Shown here in pieces: positions 34,531 through 42,445 of a DNA stretch of 54,332 nucleotides (positions within the stretch are counted from its first letter, which is position 1; every line of letters starts with the position of its first letter). The stretch comes from Acidimicrobiales bacterium. GTDB taxonomy: Bacteria > Actinomycetota > Acidimicrobiia > Acidimicrobiales > SHLQ01. The position numbers and the translations under genes were made by a program. The notes under the pieces are model-generated. The model was not told where the DNA came from and ran no database searches. It was given only the letters and a program-made list of their open reading frames with translations. The DNA is taken from assembly GCA_020628865.1 (NCBI GenBank), contig JAHDEJ010000014.1, positions 1 through 54,332 of the forward strand. The letters are read 5' to 3'.

Positions 34531-35016
34531 TCAGGCGGCGCGTTGGGTGGCGATTGCGGCGATCAGTTCGTCGTGGATGCGATCGAACTCCTTGCCGAAG
34601 CGCGGCGCGATCCCCACATGGATCGGACCGTTCTGGTTCCACGGCCGACGGATGTAGAGCACCCGGCCCTCCGTGTCGAGCTTGCCGCCCGAGTCCGACA
34701 GCAACACGGTGTCCTTCTCGGCCCGCACCTCGATCTCGGCCTCCCACACCGGCACCGTGGTCGTGCTGAAGAAGTTCCGAATCATCACGCCGGCCTTCGA
34801 AACGGTGAGCCGAAGCTGTGCCACCCGCACGACGATGGCGATGTGGGCGGCCAACCAGATCCACGCAAGGATGCTCGGCGACTGCACCGCCGTCCAGAAC
34901 GAGGGAATGGCCAACGCCGCCGTCAGAACGATGATCGTCTTGGAGGCCTTCGCAATGACCTTCACGTCGTCGTTGGTCGGGGCGGAGTTCAGATGGGGGG
35001 TCTCTGCAACTGTCAC
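34531..35016 (-). CDS. Two-helix membrane protein with a PH-like domain
   Basis: This 161-residue protein has two hydrophobic segments near the N-terminus (TIIVLTAALAIPSFW, ILAWIWLAAHIAIVV). A strand-rich cytoplasmic part follows (LRLTVSKAGVMIRNF, WEAEIEVRAEKDTVLL, VLYIRRPW), like bacterial PH domains. The GTG at 35016 is preferred to an upstream TTG at 35082, which lies in the likely promoter (TTGTAC, 16 bp, TACTTT on this strand). It sits between mftE and the PTS operon. The function is unknown. Confidence 0.55.
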   Translation of the reverse strand: MTVAETPHLNSAPTNDDVKVIAKASKTIIVLTAALAIPSFWTAVQSPSILAWIWLAAHIAIVVRVAQLRLTVSKAGVMIRNFFSTTTVPVWEAEIEVRAEKDTVLLSDSGGKLDTEGRVLYIRRPWNQNGPIHVGIAPRFGKEFDRIHDELIAAIATQRAA

Positions 35017-35133
35017 GATGTCACCGATTCTTGTGCGCCTGGAGCAAAAAGTAGCGTCAGGCCCATTCGGTACAAGGACCAAACAGTTGAGTTCACTGCA
35101 TGTTTACAAACACATGACAGCGGGCACAGCGCT

Positions 35134-35799
35134 TCAGGAATGATCGAGCTCGTCCGCCAATTGCTGACGCAGACGTTCCCAGAGCCGTTGGCCTTCCTCC
35201 GCTGACGCGCCGGTCGGATCACCGAGGATTCCGGTGGCGCTGTGTGCCCGCAACCCATCGCGCTGGAGCGCGGGCAGGAGCTCACCGATCGGCGTGGTCG
35301 TACCGGTGACCGCGCGATCCATGTCGACGACGTCCGGAGCGATGGCCAGCAGCAACGACGTCTCCGTTCGGCCGGCGTGGGCGTCGCCGGGAAGCTGCGG
35401 CCACACCGCTCGGACGTCACGGCCGTCGGCGACCGACTGCTCCACGGCGGCCAGCACGGCCTCGTGGTTTCCGCCATGTCCGTTCACGATCACGACCCGC
35501 CGATGCGGTGGGATCGCCGACCGCACCAGCTCGACGAGCAGGTTGGCGAGTGCGGCGGTTCCGATCGACAAGGTGCCCGGAAAGTCCGAGTGCTCGCCGC
35601 TGCTGCCATAGGGCAGCGCCGGAGCGACGACGACGTCGGTCCGGCCGTCCGCAGCCCGGCGACACCACTCGGCGGCGATCCGCGTGTCGGTGTCCATCGG
35701 CAGGTGCGGGCCATGCTGCTCGGTCGCCCCCAGGGGCACGAGCAATGTCGTCCCGTCCACCGGCAAATCGGGCCAGGCCGTCGGCCCGAGGTCCACCAT
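35134..35799 (-). CDS. mftE: Mycofactocin system creatininase-family peptidase MftE
   Basis: This 221-residue metal-dependent amidohydrolase releases the terminal Val-Tyr-derived dipeptide from modified MftA. Creatininase metal ligands are visible: GATEQHGPHLPMDTD near residue 24-38, HSDFPGT, the NGHGGNHEAV glycine loop and DAHAGRTETS. The gene follows mftD by 1 bp. It is 10.4 kb from mftC, an unusual separation for this cluster. Confidence 0.93.
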   Translation of the reverse strand: MVDLGPTAWPDLPVDGTTLLVPLGATEQHGPHLPMDTDTRIAAEWCRRAADGRTDVVVAPALPYGSSGEHSDFPGTLSIGTAALANLLVELVRSAIPPHRRVVIVNGHGGNHEAVLAAVEQSVADGRDVRAVWPQLPGDAHAGRTETSLLLAIAPDVVDMDRAVTGTTTPIGELLPALQRDGLRAHSATGILGDPTGASAEEGQRLWERLRQQLADELDHS

Positions 35800-35800
35800 C

Positions 35801-36970
35801 TCAGAGACGCGGTGGGCAGAACCCGTCCGGAATGATCACGTCATCCGGCGAAAGATCGGCGATGGACGACTTGCCCAATCCGAGCAGGGTCGAGTCGATC
35901 CCGTTGCGAAGAATGTCGAGCACGTTCTCCACGCCGGCCTGGCCGTTGGCCGCGAGACCCCACAGGTACGCACGCCCGATCAGCACGCCTCGCGCGCCGA
36001 GCGCCAACGCCTTCACGACATCGCTGCCGCGCCTGACGCCTCCGTCGAGCAACACCTCGATGTCGGCGCCGACCGCGTCGACGATCTCCGGCAGGACCCG
36101 GATCGGGGCCGGCGAACTGTCGATGTTGTTGCCACCGTGGTTGGACACCGAGATGGCGGTCGCCCCGGCGTCGACGGCGCGCCGTGCCTCATCCGGCCGG
36201 CCGACGCCCTTGACCATGAACGGCCCACCCCACGCCTCGACGAGCCGGGCCACGTCCTCCCAGGTGGGTGGCGGCGTTCCCATCCACGTGCCGTACGCCT
36301 CGAAGAATCCGGGCGCCGGAGCGTCCTTCGGGCCGAAGTTCGGCACACCGAGCTGCGGAAGCGCACCGGAGCGCACCCAGTCCTTCAGCCATGCCGGCCG
36401 GGTCAGGACGTCGGGTGCATGCTTCATCGCCGTCTTGAGGTCGATCGACTGTGGGATCTCCGGGCTGCCCCAGTCCCGCCCGTGCGAAAACGACCAGTCG
36501 AGTGTCAGGATCATCCCGACGGCACCGGCGGCCCGAGCACGTTCCATGCGCCCGATCATCGAATCGAGATCGCCGGCCCAGTAGATCTGGAAGAAGAGCT
36601 GCGGATTGCCCTGGATGACCGATTCGATCGGCTTGCTCCCGAACGAGCTCAGCCCCATGGGAATCCCCCGGGCGGCCGAACCTCGAGCCACCGCTTCTTC
36701 ACCATCGGGGTGCACGGCCTGCACGCCGGTCGGCGAAATCATCACCGGCATCGAGGCAGGCTGGCCCATGATCGTGGTGTCCATGGCCCGTTCCGGCGAC
36801 TGCCCGGCGGTCACAGGCCGAAGGCCGAGTTCGTTGAACGCCTGGAGATTGTCGTTCATCGACACGCCGGCTTCGGCACCGGCGATCAGCGCTCCATAGA
36901 CCGAACGCGGGAGACGCTTCTTCGCCCGCTTCTGGGCGATCGCAACCGTCTCGAACCACTCGTTTGCCAT
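35801..36970 (-). CDS. mftD: Pre-mycofactocin synthase MftD (FMN-dependent)
   Basis: This 389-residue enzyme belongs to the FMN-dependent alpha-hydroxy acid dehydrogenase family and oxidatively deaminates the cyclised dipeptide to premycofactocin. Visible features are KRLPRSVYGALIAGAEAG at the N-terminus, LTLDWSFSHGRDWG (the family's substrate-loop variant), VKGVGRPDEARRAVDAGA, SNHGGNNIDSS and LDGGVRRGSDVVKALALGA, the FMN phosphate-binding strand. It forms a tight pair with mftE. The acyl-CoA synthetase gene lies 33 bp upstream and is probably in the same transcript. Confidence 0.92.
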   Translation of the reverse strand: MANEWFETVAIAQKRAKKRLPRSVYGALIAGAEAGVSMNDNLQAFNELGLRPVTAGQSPERAMDTTIMGQPASMPVMISPTGVQAVHPDGEEAVARGSAARGIPMGLSSFGSKPIESVIQGNPQLFFQIYWAGDLDSMIGRMERARAAGAVGMILTLDWSFSHGRDWGSPEIPQSIDLKTAMKHAPDVLTRPAWLKDWVRSGALPQLGVPNFGPKDAPAPGFFEAYGTWMGTPPPTWEDVARLVEAWGGPFMVKGVGRPDEARRAVDAGATAISVSNHGGNNIDSSPAPIRVLPEIVDAVGADIEVLLDGGVRRGSDVVKALALGARGVLIGRAYLWGLAANGQAGVENVLDILRNGIDSTLLGLGKSSIADLSPDDVIIPDGFCPPRL

Positions 36971-37003
36971 GCCGTCACGATAGACGGAACGGCGCTGGAG
37001 GTT

Positions 37004-38626
37004 TCAGTCCAGTCCGAGCCCATCGAGCGCCGCCTGCTTCGCCCAGCGATAGTCGGACTTGCCGTTGGGGCTGCGGACGAACGGGGCGACGCGGACCAGC
37101 ATCTTCGGGGCCTTGTAGGCGGCGATGTGGTCCTTGACCGACGCGATGACCTCCTCGTCGGTGACCGACGAGTCCGGGTCGATGGACACGACCCCGCACA
37201 CGGCCTGTCCCCACCGATCGTCGGGCACGCCAACCGCATTCGCGTCGATCACTGCCGGATGCAGCTTCAGCGCTTCCTCGACCTCCTCGGGAAAGATCTT
37301 CTCGCCGCCGGAGTTGATCGACACCGATCCTCGTCCGAGGAGGTTGATCGTCCCGTCCGTCTCGACGGTGGCGAAGTCGCCGGGGATCGCCCAGCGGGTG
37401 CCGTTGATGATCGGGTAGGTGGCTGCCGTCTTCTCCGGGTCCTTGAAGTAGCCGTCGGGGAGCACACCCCCGACGGCGAGCTTTCCGACCTCGCCCGAGC
37501 CGGCGACCACGGGGGTGCCGTCCTCCCGGACGACCGCAGCGTTCGGACCGAGCACGAACTTGGCGGTCCGCTCCGTCTCTGCCGTCTCGCGTTTGGACAC
37601 CTGCACGCCGAAGCCGACCCCCTCGCTCGCCCCGAGGGTGTCGATCAGTGTGAGGTCCGCATGGTCGAGCAGCGCCTGCTTCGACTCGGAGGACCACATG
37701 AGGCCCGACGAGACGATCTGACGGAGCGACGAGAGATCGTGGGGTTCGCCTGTGTCACGGCAGCGGTCCAGCTCGGCGATCATCGGCTTGCAGAAGGCAT
37801 CGCCGACGACCGTCAGGCGCGTGATGCGCTGCGTGGCGACCGCATCGAAGAGCACCGCCGGATCGAACGAGCGTTGCGGCATCGTCGCCACGGCACCGCC
37901 GAAGCAGAACGTGCGCTTTGCGATGATGCTCGACGTGCCGTGCATCAGCGGCGCTGCCGCCATGACCCGATCGGTCCGCTGCCGTTCGCGAACCGAAACG
38001 ACCACCTCCAGCGCCTCGTCGGCCGAGCCGGGCAGATCCCGCTTCTGGGCGGCGTACTCACCGGTCATCGCGCTCACCAGCGCCGAGTGGGCCCACATCA
38101 CGGCCTTTGGGTGTCCCGTCGTGCCGCCGGTGTAGAGGAACCAGTGGTCGGCCGCACTCCGCTCGATCGGCGACGCCGGTTCATGTGCGGCGATGACGTC
38201 CTCGTAGCGCTCGACGCCGTCGGGGAGTTCACCATCTCCAACCTGCAGGATGAGCCGGAGTTCAGGCAGCTCGTTGCGGACCTCGAGCACTCGCGGCACC
38301 AGGTCCGCATCAGCGACGACCACGGCCGCGTCGGAATTGTCGAGCAGATAGCGGAGCTCGTCGGTCAGGTAGCGATAGTTCACGTTGCACGGGATCGCCC
38401 GCTGCTTGAACGCTGCGAACTCGGACTCGAGGTATTCCGGACCGTTGTGCAGGTAGTTGGCGACCTTGTCGCCGTGCCCGACACCGTGTGCGGCGAAGGC
38501 GGCTGCCAGGCGAGCCGACCGATCCTCGAACGCTCCCCAACTGCGGACGAGCTCGCCATGCAGCAACGCGTCGGCGTCCGGATCCAGGGCAGCCACGCGC
38601 TCCCACAGGTCGGCTTGGTTGAACAT
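37004..38626 (-). CDS. Acyl-CoA synthetase (AMP-binding family)
   Basis: This 540-residue adenylate-forming ligase has the P-loop-like core YTGGTTGHPKAVMW near residue 165, the A5-type motif GASEG, the conserved DFATVETDG with LGRGSVSINSGGEK, and the late catalytic lysine in SPNGKSDYRWAK. It activates a carboxylic acid to acyl-AMP and then acyl-CoA. Its length and the long insertion after the P-loop resemble actinobacterial FadD3- or FadD19-like steroid or fatty acid ligases. It is divergent from the nitroreductase gene and probably co-transcribed with mftD. The substrate is unknown. Confidence 0.88.
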   Translation of the reverse strand: MFNQADLWERVAALDPDADALLHGELVRSWGAFEDRSARLAAAFAAHGVGHGDKVANYLHNGPEYLESEFAAFKQRAIPCNVNYRYLTDELRYLLDNSDAAVVVADADLVPRVLEVRNELPELRLILQVGDGELPDGVERYEDVIAAHEPASPIERSAADHWFLYTGGTTGHPKAVMWAHSALVSAMTGEYAAQKRDLPGSADEALEVVVSVRERQRTDRVMAAAPLMHGTSSIIAKRTFCFGGAVATMPQRSFDPAVLFDAVATQRITRLTVVGDAFCKPMIAELDRCRDTGEPHDLSSLRQIVSSGLMWSSESKQALLDHADLTLIDTLGASEGVGFGVQVSKRETAETERTAKFVLGPNAAVVREDGTPVVAGSGEVGKLAVGGVLPDGYFKDPEKTAATYPIINGTRWAIPGDFATVETDGTINLLGRGSVSINSGGEKIFPEEVEEALKLHPAVIDANAVGVPDDRWGQAVCGVVSIDPDSSVTDEEVIASVKDHIAAYKAPKMLVRVAPFVRSPNGKSDYRWAKQAALDGLGLD

Positions 38627-38712
38627 CGACGGACTCCCCCTGCATCGGCCAGTTCACTTTCCCACATCGTTGCGGCAGACTCGATGTGGACACCGAGAAC
38701 CTGGAGAACACC

Positions 38713-39153
38713 ATGAAGTGGGACGCACCGTACGAACCGAACAAGTGGGGATGGGTCGCCACGCAGGTCGAGGAGTACGAGGCATCCGGCGGCACCGAGG
38801 CGAACACCCTCAGGGACACCGGGCTGCCGATCATGATCATGTGGACGATCGGCCACAAGAGCGGAACGCTCCGCAAGATCCCGCTGATGACGGTGGAGCA
38901 CGACGGCGAGTACGCCATCATCGCCTCGAAGGGCGGAGCGCCCGAACATCCCGGCTGGTACCACAATCTGATCGCCGATCCCGAGATCCGCATCCAGGAC
39001 GGCCCGGAACCGAAGGACTACCGGCTCGAGCTGCTCTCCGGTGACGAACGGCAGATGTGGTGGGACCGCGGCGTCGCCGCCTACCCGCCGTACCAGGAGT
39101 ATCAGGACAAGACCGACCGGGAGATTCCGGTCTTCGTCGCTCGCGAGGTCTGA
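38713..39153 (+). CDS. Deazaflavin (F420)-dependent nitroreductase-like protein
   Basis: This 146-residue split-barrel protein matches the DDN family of F420H2-dependent reductases: TIGHKSGTLRKIPLM near residue 46, then VEHDGEYAIIASKGGAPEHPGWYHNLIADPEI, the family hallmark. The ATG at 38713 follows a GGAG ribosome site; a GTG 27 bp upstream lacks one. It faces the acyl-CoA synthetase across a short divergent promoter region. It implies the organism makes F420. The substrate could be a quinone, nitro compound or fatty acid derivative. Confidence 0.85.
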   Translation: MKWDAPYEPNKWGWVATQVEEYEASGGTEANTLRDTGLPIMIMWTIGHKSGTLRKIPLMTVEHDGEYAIIASKGGAPEHPGWYHNLIADPEIRIQDGPEPKDYRLELLSGDERQMWWDRGVAAYPPYQEYQDKTDREIPVFVAREV

Positions 39154-39160
39154 GTCCGGC

Positions 39161-40669
39161 TCAGGCGGCCGGCCAACGAATTTCGAACCGCGCCCCGCCG
39201 AGGGGTGCATCTCCGACATCGATCGAGCCGCCCATCTTCTCGACGGTGGAGGACACGACGGCGAGGCCGAGGCCGGCGCCGCCACGGTCCCGTGTTCGTG
39301 CGTCGTCGAGACGGACGAATCGGTCGAAGACCTTTTTCCGGTCGCGCGGCGGAATCCCGGGACCGTCGTCGTCGACCCAACAGATGACCTCATCGCCGCT
39401 GGTCCGCACACCGACGGCAACCTGTTCCGCGGCGTGACGGGCGGCGTTGTCGAGCAGATGCGCCACCGCGCGGCCGACGTCGTCGGGCTGGCCGACGACA
39501 CGGCCGGCCGAGACCGCGCTGCGATCCACCGGGACGCGACGAGTCCGGTGCGACTCGTCGAGGACGACCTCGTCCACGTCGACCTCACGAGGCCCCTCGG
39601 CCGAGCGGCGTCCTTCGTCGCTCCGGGCGATGGAAAGCAGATCCTCCACCATCGCCCCCATCCGCCGGCTCTCGGTCAGCACGACCTCGGACAGCTCCGC
39701 GACCGACGTCGTGTCGGGTGCACGGCGGGCCACTTCGGCCTCGCTTTGCAGCACGGCCACCGGGGTGCGGAGTTCGTGGGATGCATCGGAAATGAACTGT
39801 CGGCGGCGCAGGTCGCTGGTCTCCAACCGACCGAGCATCGTGTTCATCGTGCTCGCGAGAAGCCCGATCTCGTCGCGGCGCCCCGGCTCGGGCACCCGTT
39901 CGCTGAGGTTGCCGGAGGAGATCTCCCCCACCCGTTGCGTGATCGCCCCGACCGGGCCGAGTGCACGCCCGATCAGCAACCAGGCGGCTGCGCCGGCGAC
40001 CACCGTGAGCACTGCGGCACTCAGCCACAGCGCACGGGACACCTCGTCGAGCGCACGAAGTTCGTCGGTGACTTCCACGATCGTGCCGAGCTGTGCGCCA
40101 TCGATGGGCACGGAGGCGAACTCGAACACCCGATCCCCGGCGTCGTCGTCGGGAAGGCCGACCAGGTCGAAGATCCCGCCACCGATTTCGTCGAAGGCCG
40201 ACGAAAGGATGAGCACGTCATCCACGCCGTACTCCGGCTCGGTCTCCATGGCGCCGCGCTCGTCGATCGCGACGACGCTGCCCGTGTTGAGTAGGAGGTA
40301 CAGCCGCCCATCCGGGGTCCCGAACTCGGAGATGAGCTCCGGGTACAAGCCGAGTTCGTTGATGATCGAGACCACGTACTCGACTTCGAAACGATTGAAC
40401 TCGTCACGTTCGAAGGTGAAGTCCTCGTCCAGGATCACGTCGAACTCGTTGCCGAACACCGCTTCGGCGCCGATGACCTGCTCGGAAACATCGAGGGCCG
40501 AGATCGCCCCGAACTCGATGAAGGCCATCAGCTGGTCGTCGACAGCGGACTCCCGAACGTTGTTTCGGAGGATGCTCATTCCGACCAGAACGGACAACGC
40601 CGACACCAGCCCGGTGAGGACGAGCAGCGAAAGCGTCAACCGCGTCCGCAGCGACACGCCGCCCGTCAT
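39161..40669 (-). CDS. Membrane sensor histidine kinase
   Basis: This 502-residue kinase has an N-terminal membrane helix (LTLSLLVLTGLVSALSVLVG), an external acidic domain to about residue 210, a second helix (LWLSAAVLTVVAGAAAWLLI), HAMP (ALGPVGAITQRVGEISSGNLSE), HisKA with the phospho-accepting histidine in SDASHELRTPVA, and a HATPase domain (HLLDNAARHA, DDDGPGIP, GGAGLGLAVV). It overlaps its regulator by 4 bp (40666-40669). The layout is like MprB/BaeS envelope-stress sensors. It converges with the nitroreductase. Confidence 0.92.
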   Translation of the reverse strand: MTGGVSLRTRLTLSLLVLTGLVSALSVLVGMSILRNNVRESAVDDQLMAFIEFGAISALDVSEQVIGAEAVFGNEFDVILDEDFTFERDEFNRFEVEYVVSIINELGLYPELISEFGTPDGRLYLLLNTGSVVAIDERGAMETEPEYGVDDVLILSSAFDEIGGGIFDLVGLPDDDAGDRVFEFASVPIDGAQLGTIVEVTDELRALDEVSRALWLSAAVLTVVAGAAAWLLIGRALGPVGAITQRVGEISSGNLSERVPEPGRRDEIGLLASTMNTMLGRLETSDLRRRQFISDASHELRTPVAVLQSEAEVARRAPDTTSVAELSEVVLTESRRMGAMVEDLLSIARSDEGRRSAEGPREVDVDEVVLDESHRTRRVPVDRSAVSAGRVVGQPDDVGRAVAHLLDNAARHAAEQVAVGVRTSGDEVICWVDDDGPGIPPRDRKKVFDRFVRLDDARTRDRGGAGLGLAVVSSTVEKMGGSIDVGDAPLGGARFEIRWPAA

Positions 40670-41340
40670 CGCTTCACCGCAACCTGGTAGCCGATGCCAC
40701 GCACGGTCCGGACCGTCTCCGTGCCAAACGGCCGGTCGATCTTTCGGCGGACGTACCCGACGTACACCTCGGCGATGTTCGGGTCACCGTCGAAGTCCAT
40801 GCCCCACACGCTGTCGATCAGCTCGGACTTCGGCACGACGTTCGGCGAGCGGCGCAGCAGCGTCTCGAGAACGGCAAACTCCCGAGGGGTCAGCTCGATC
40901 GAGGTGTCGCCCCGACGACACGACAGCTTCGCCGGGTCGATCTCGAGGTCGCCCACCGTGATGGTGTCCGGACGGGGCGACGTCCCCCGACGGATCAGCG
41001 ACCGCAGGCGGGCGACGAGGACCACATGGGAGAAGGGTTTGCGGAGGTAGTCGTCGGCGCCGAGCTCGAAGGCGTCGGCCTCGTCGTACTCCCCGTCCTT
41101 GGCGGTCAGCATGAGGATCGGGGTCCAGATGTCCTCCGACCGCAGATGCCGGCACACCTCGTACCCGTTCATCTCGGGAAGCATGATGTCGAGCACGATG
41201 GCGTCGTACGCACCTTCCCGGGCGCGCCACAAACCGTCGGTGCCCGTCTCGGCCAGATCCACGCTGAATCCGTCCGCCTCGAGGCCCCGCTTCACCGACC
41301 GACCAAGCGTCGGTTCGTCTTCGACCACCAGCAATCGCAT
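40666..41340 (-). CDS. OmpR/MprA-type response regulator
   Basis: This 224-residue regulator has receiver residues E7-D8, phosphoacceptor D51 (IVLDIMLP), T79 and K101 (LRKPFS), then a winged-helix domain (SIELTPREFAVLETLLRRSP, AEVYVGYVRRKID). The ATG at 41340 is used because it opens the conserved MRLLVVEDEP; longer frames cross the divergent promoter. A leaderless -10 (GATACT, 41352-41347 on this strand) sits 6 nt before it. It is transcribed before the kinase gene, and its probable DNA sites lie just upstream in the divergent region. Confidence 0.93.
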   Translation of the reverse strand: MRLLVVEDEPTLGRSVKRGLEADGFSVDLAETGTDGLWRAREGAYDAIVLDIMLPEMNGYEVCRHLRSEDIWTPILMLTAKDGEYDEADAFELGADDYLRKPFSHVVLVARLRSLIRRGTSPRPDTITVGDLEIDPAKLSCRRGDTSIELTPREFAVLETLLRRSPNVVPKSELIDSVWGMDFDGDPNIAEVYVGYVRRKIDRPFGTETVRTVRGIGYQVAVKR

Positions 41341-41363
41341 GTCACCAGTATCAACGGTTCTTC

Positions 41364-41411
41364 CTGAGAGAAGACTGAGAAGGTTCTCAGGTGGTCTCAG
41401 ACTGGCCTCAG
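41364..41411. promoter_or_regulatory. Array of five phased CTGAGA/TCTCAG half-sites
   Basis: Two copies of CTGAGA start at 41364 and 41375 (11 bp apart). Three copies of YCTCAG start at 41385, 41395 and 41406 (10 and 11 bp apart). All five are on one face of the helix, and the second set is the reverse complement of the first. OmpR-family regulators bind such 10-11 bp direct repeats. The array lies between the response regulator start (41340) and the secreted-protein start (41477), so it fits autoregulation and control of that gene. Confidence 0.65.
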
Positions 41412-41476
41412 GGAGCCCTGTGATCGTGAACGTCGTCAGCCAGCCGGCAGACACGACACACAGGAGATTCCCCCTC

Positions 41477-42304
41477 ATGAACACCCCCGATCCCAAGCCC
41501 CGCAAGGGCCTCGCCCTCGGCAGCGCCGCCGTCGGCGCCGCAGCAATCCTCGGCTCGCTCCTCGCCTTCAGCGGTGGCGCTGGCGCCCAGGATGCTCCCG
41601 AGCTCAGCGAGCCCGCCGCCGCCGAGGTCGTCGAAGACACCAACGCGCTGGTCGGCGACGCAGAGATCATCGAGCTCGGCGACGACATGATCGAGCTCGA
41701 TCTGGAACTCGACGGTGCCTTCGCCGAGTACGACGAGGCGTTCGCCGCCTACGACGAGTGCATCGAGAACGAGCTCGGCATCGACTTCGAGTCCGCTGAC
41801 GAAGCTGCGTGGGAAGCCATCACCGACGATGCCTGGACCGCCGCCGACGCTGCGTGCGAAGACCAGCTCCCCCAGGAGATTCGCGACATGAACGCCGCAT
41901 GGGAGAACTACGACAACTGTCTCGCCGAGAACGGCCTCGACTTCTCCGACGAAGTCCTGGCATTCGACGAGGTCGGCGACGAAGCGCTGGCCGCCGAGTT
42001 CGGCGCCGCCGTGTTCGTTGAGGACGGCGACAACTTCACCATGGCCGAGTTCGGCGAGGCTGACGGCATCATCACGATCACGCAGACCGACGGCGAGATC
42101 GTCGTGGCGACCGAAGGCGACGTCGAGCTCCTCGACGAGGACGTCTTCGACATCGAGATCGACGAGGAATGGGAAGCCGCTCACGCCGCTTGCGAAGGTG
42201 AGCTCCCCGAGGACGCCTTCTTCGGCGAAGCGCTGCTCGACGAGGACGACCTCGCCCTCTTCGACCTGACCGACGACGCCGTCGAGGTTCCGGCTGACGC
42301 CTGA
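41477..42304 (+). CDS. Secreted, highly acidic protein with an internal duplication
   Basis: This 275-residue protein has a signal peptide (hydrophobic residues 12-33, likely cut after A37 in AGA-Q). The mature part is extremely rich in D and E. Four cysteines (95, 127, 148, 239) fall into two similar modules: YDECIENELGIDF ... AACEDQLP and YDNCLAENGLDF ... AACEGELP. This suggests a duplicated unit with one disulfide each. The ATG at 41477 has an AGGAGA ribosome site. Its promoter carries the phased operator array. It may bind cations or act as a periplasmic stress protein; neither is proven. Confidence 0.75.
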   Translation: MNTPDPKPRKGLALGSAAVGAAAILGSLLAFSGGAGAQDAPELSEPAAAEVVEDTNALVGDAEIIELGDDMIELDLELDGAFAEYDEAFAAYDECIENELGIDFESADEAAWEAITDDAWTAADAACEDQLPQEIRDMNAAWENYDNCLAENGLDFSDEVLAFDEVGDEALAAEFGAAVFVEDGDNFTMAEFGEADGIITITQTDGEIVVATEGDVELLDEDVFDIEIDEEWEAAHAACEGELPEDAFFGEALLDEDDLALFDLTDDAVEVPADA

Positions 42305-42326
42305 TCCCACCTCAAGCTCCACCTGC

Positions 42327-42405
42327 CTCGGGGCACCCCTCCCCCCGTAGCCATACCGGGCCCCGAGACAGCATCAACTCCCCGCCACCCCTTGGCGGGG
42401 AGTTG
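42327..42405 (+). terminator. Two consecutive hairpins after the acidic protein gene
   Basis: The first pairs CTCGGGGC (42327-42334) with GCCCCGAG (42360-42367). The second pairs CAACTCCCCGCCA (42375-42387) with TGGCGGGGAGTTG (42393-42405), 13 perfect pairs around 5 nt. There is no U-tract, but the second stem is very stable and lies 70 bp past the stop codon. Confidence 0.6.
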
Positions 42406-42433
42406 GCGCGTCCGGGCGCACGGCGGGCAGAAG

Positions 42434-42439
42434 TAGGGT
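42434..42439 (+). promoter_or_regulatory. Probable -10 box of a leaderless transcript
   Basis: TAGGGT ends 6 nt before the ATG at 42446 with no Shine-Dalgarno between, the spacing expected of a leaderless actinobacterial mRNA. It directly follows the double hairpin, so this gene likely has its own promoter. Confidence 0.4.
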
Positions 42440-42445
42440 CGGCCC

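Noticed and set aside
32589-34769. 726-codon open frame on the + strand
   Set aside because: Antisense to the double-Rossmann dehydrogenase, whose catalytic motifs are unmistakable.
35017-35082. TTG start for the PH-like membrane protein
   Set aside because: The extension has no ribosome site and covers the likely promoter; the GTG at 35016 is more plausible.
35684-38716. 1010-codon open frame on the + strand
   Set aside because: It runs antisense to mftE, mftD and the acyl-CoA synthetase, all with clear motifs. Long antisense frames are expected at this GC content.
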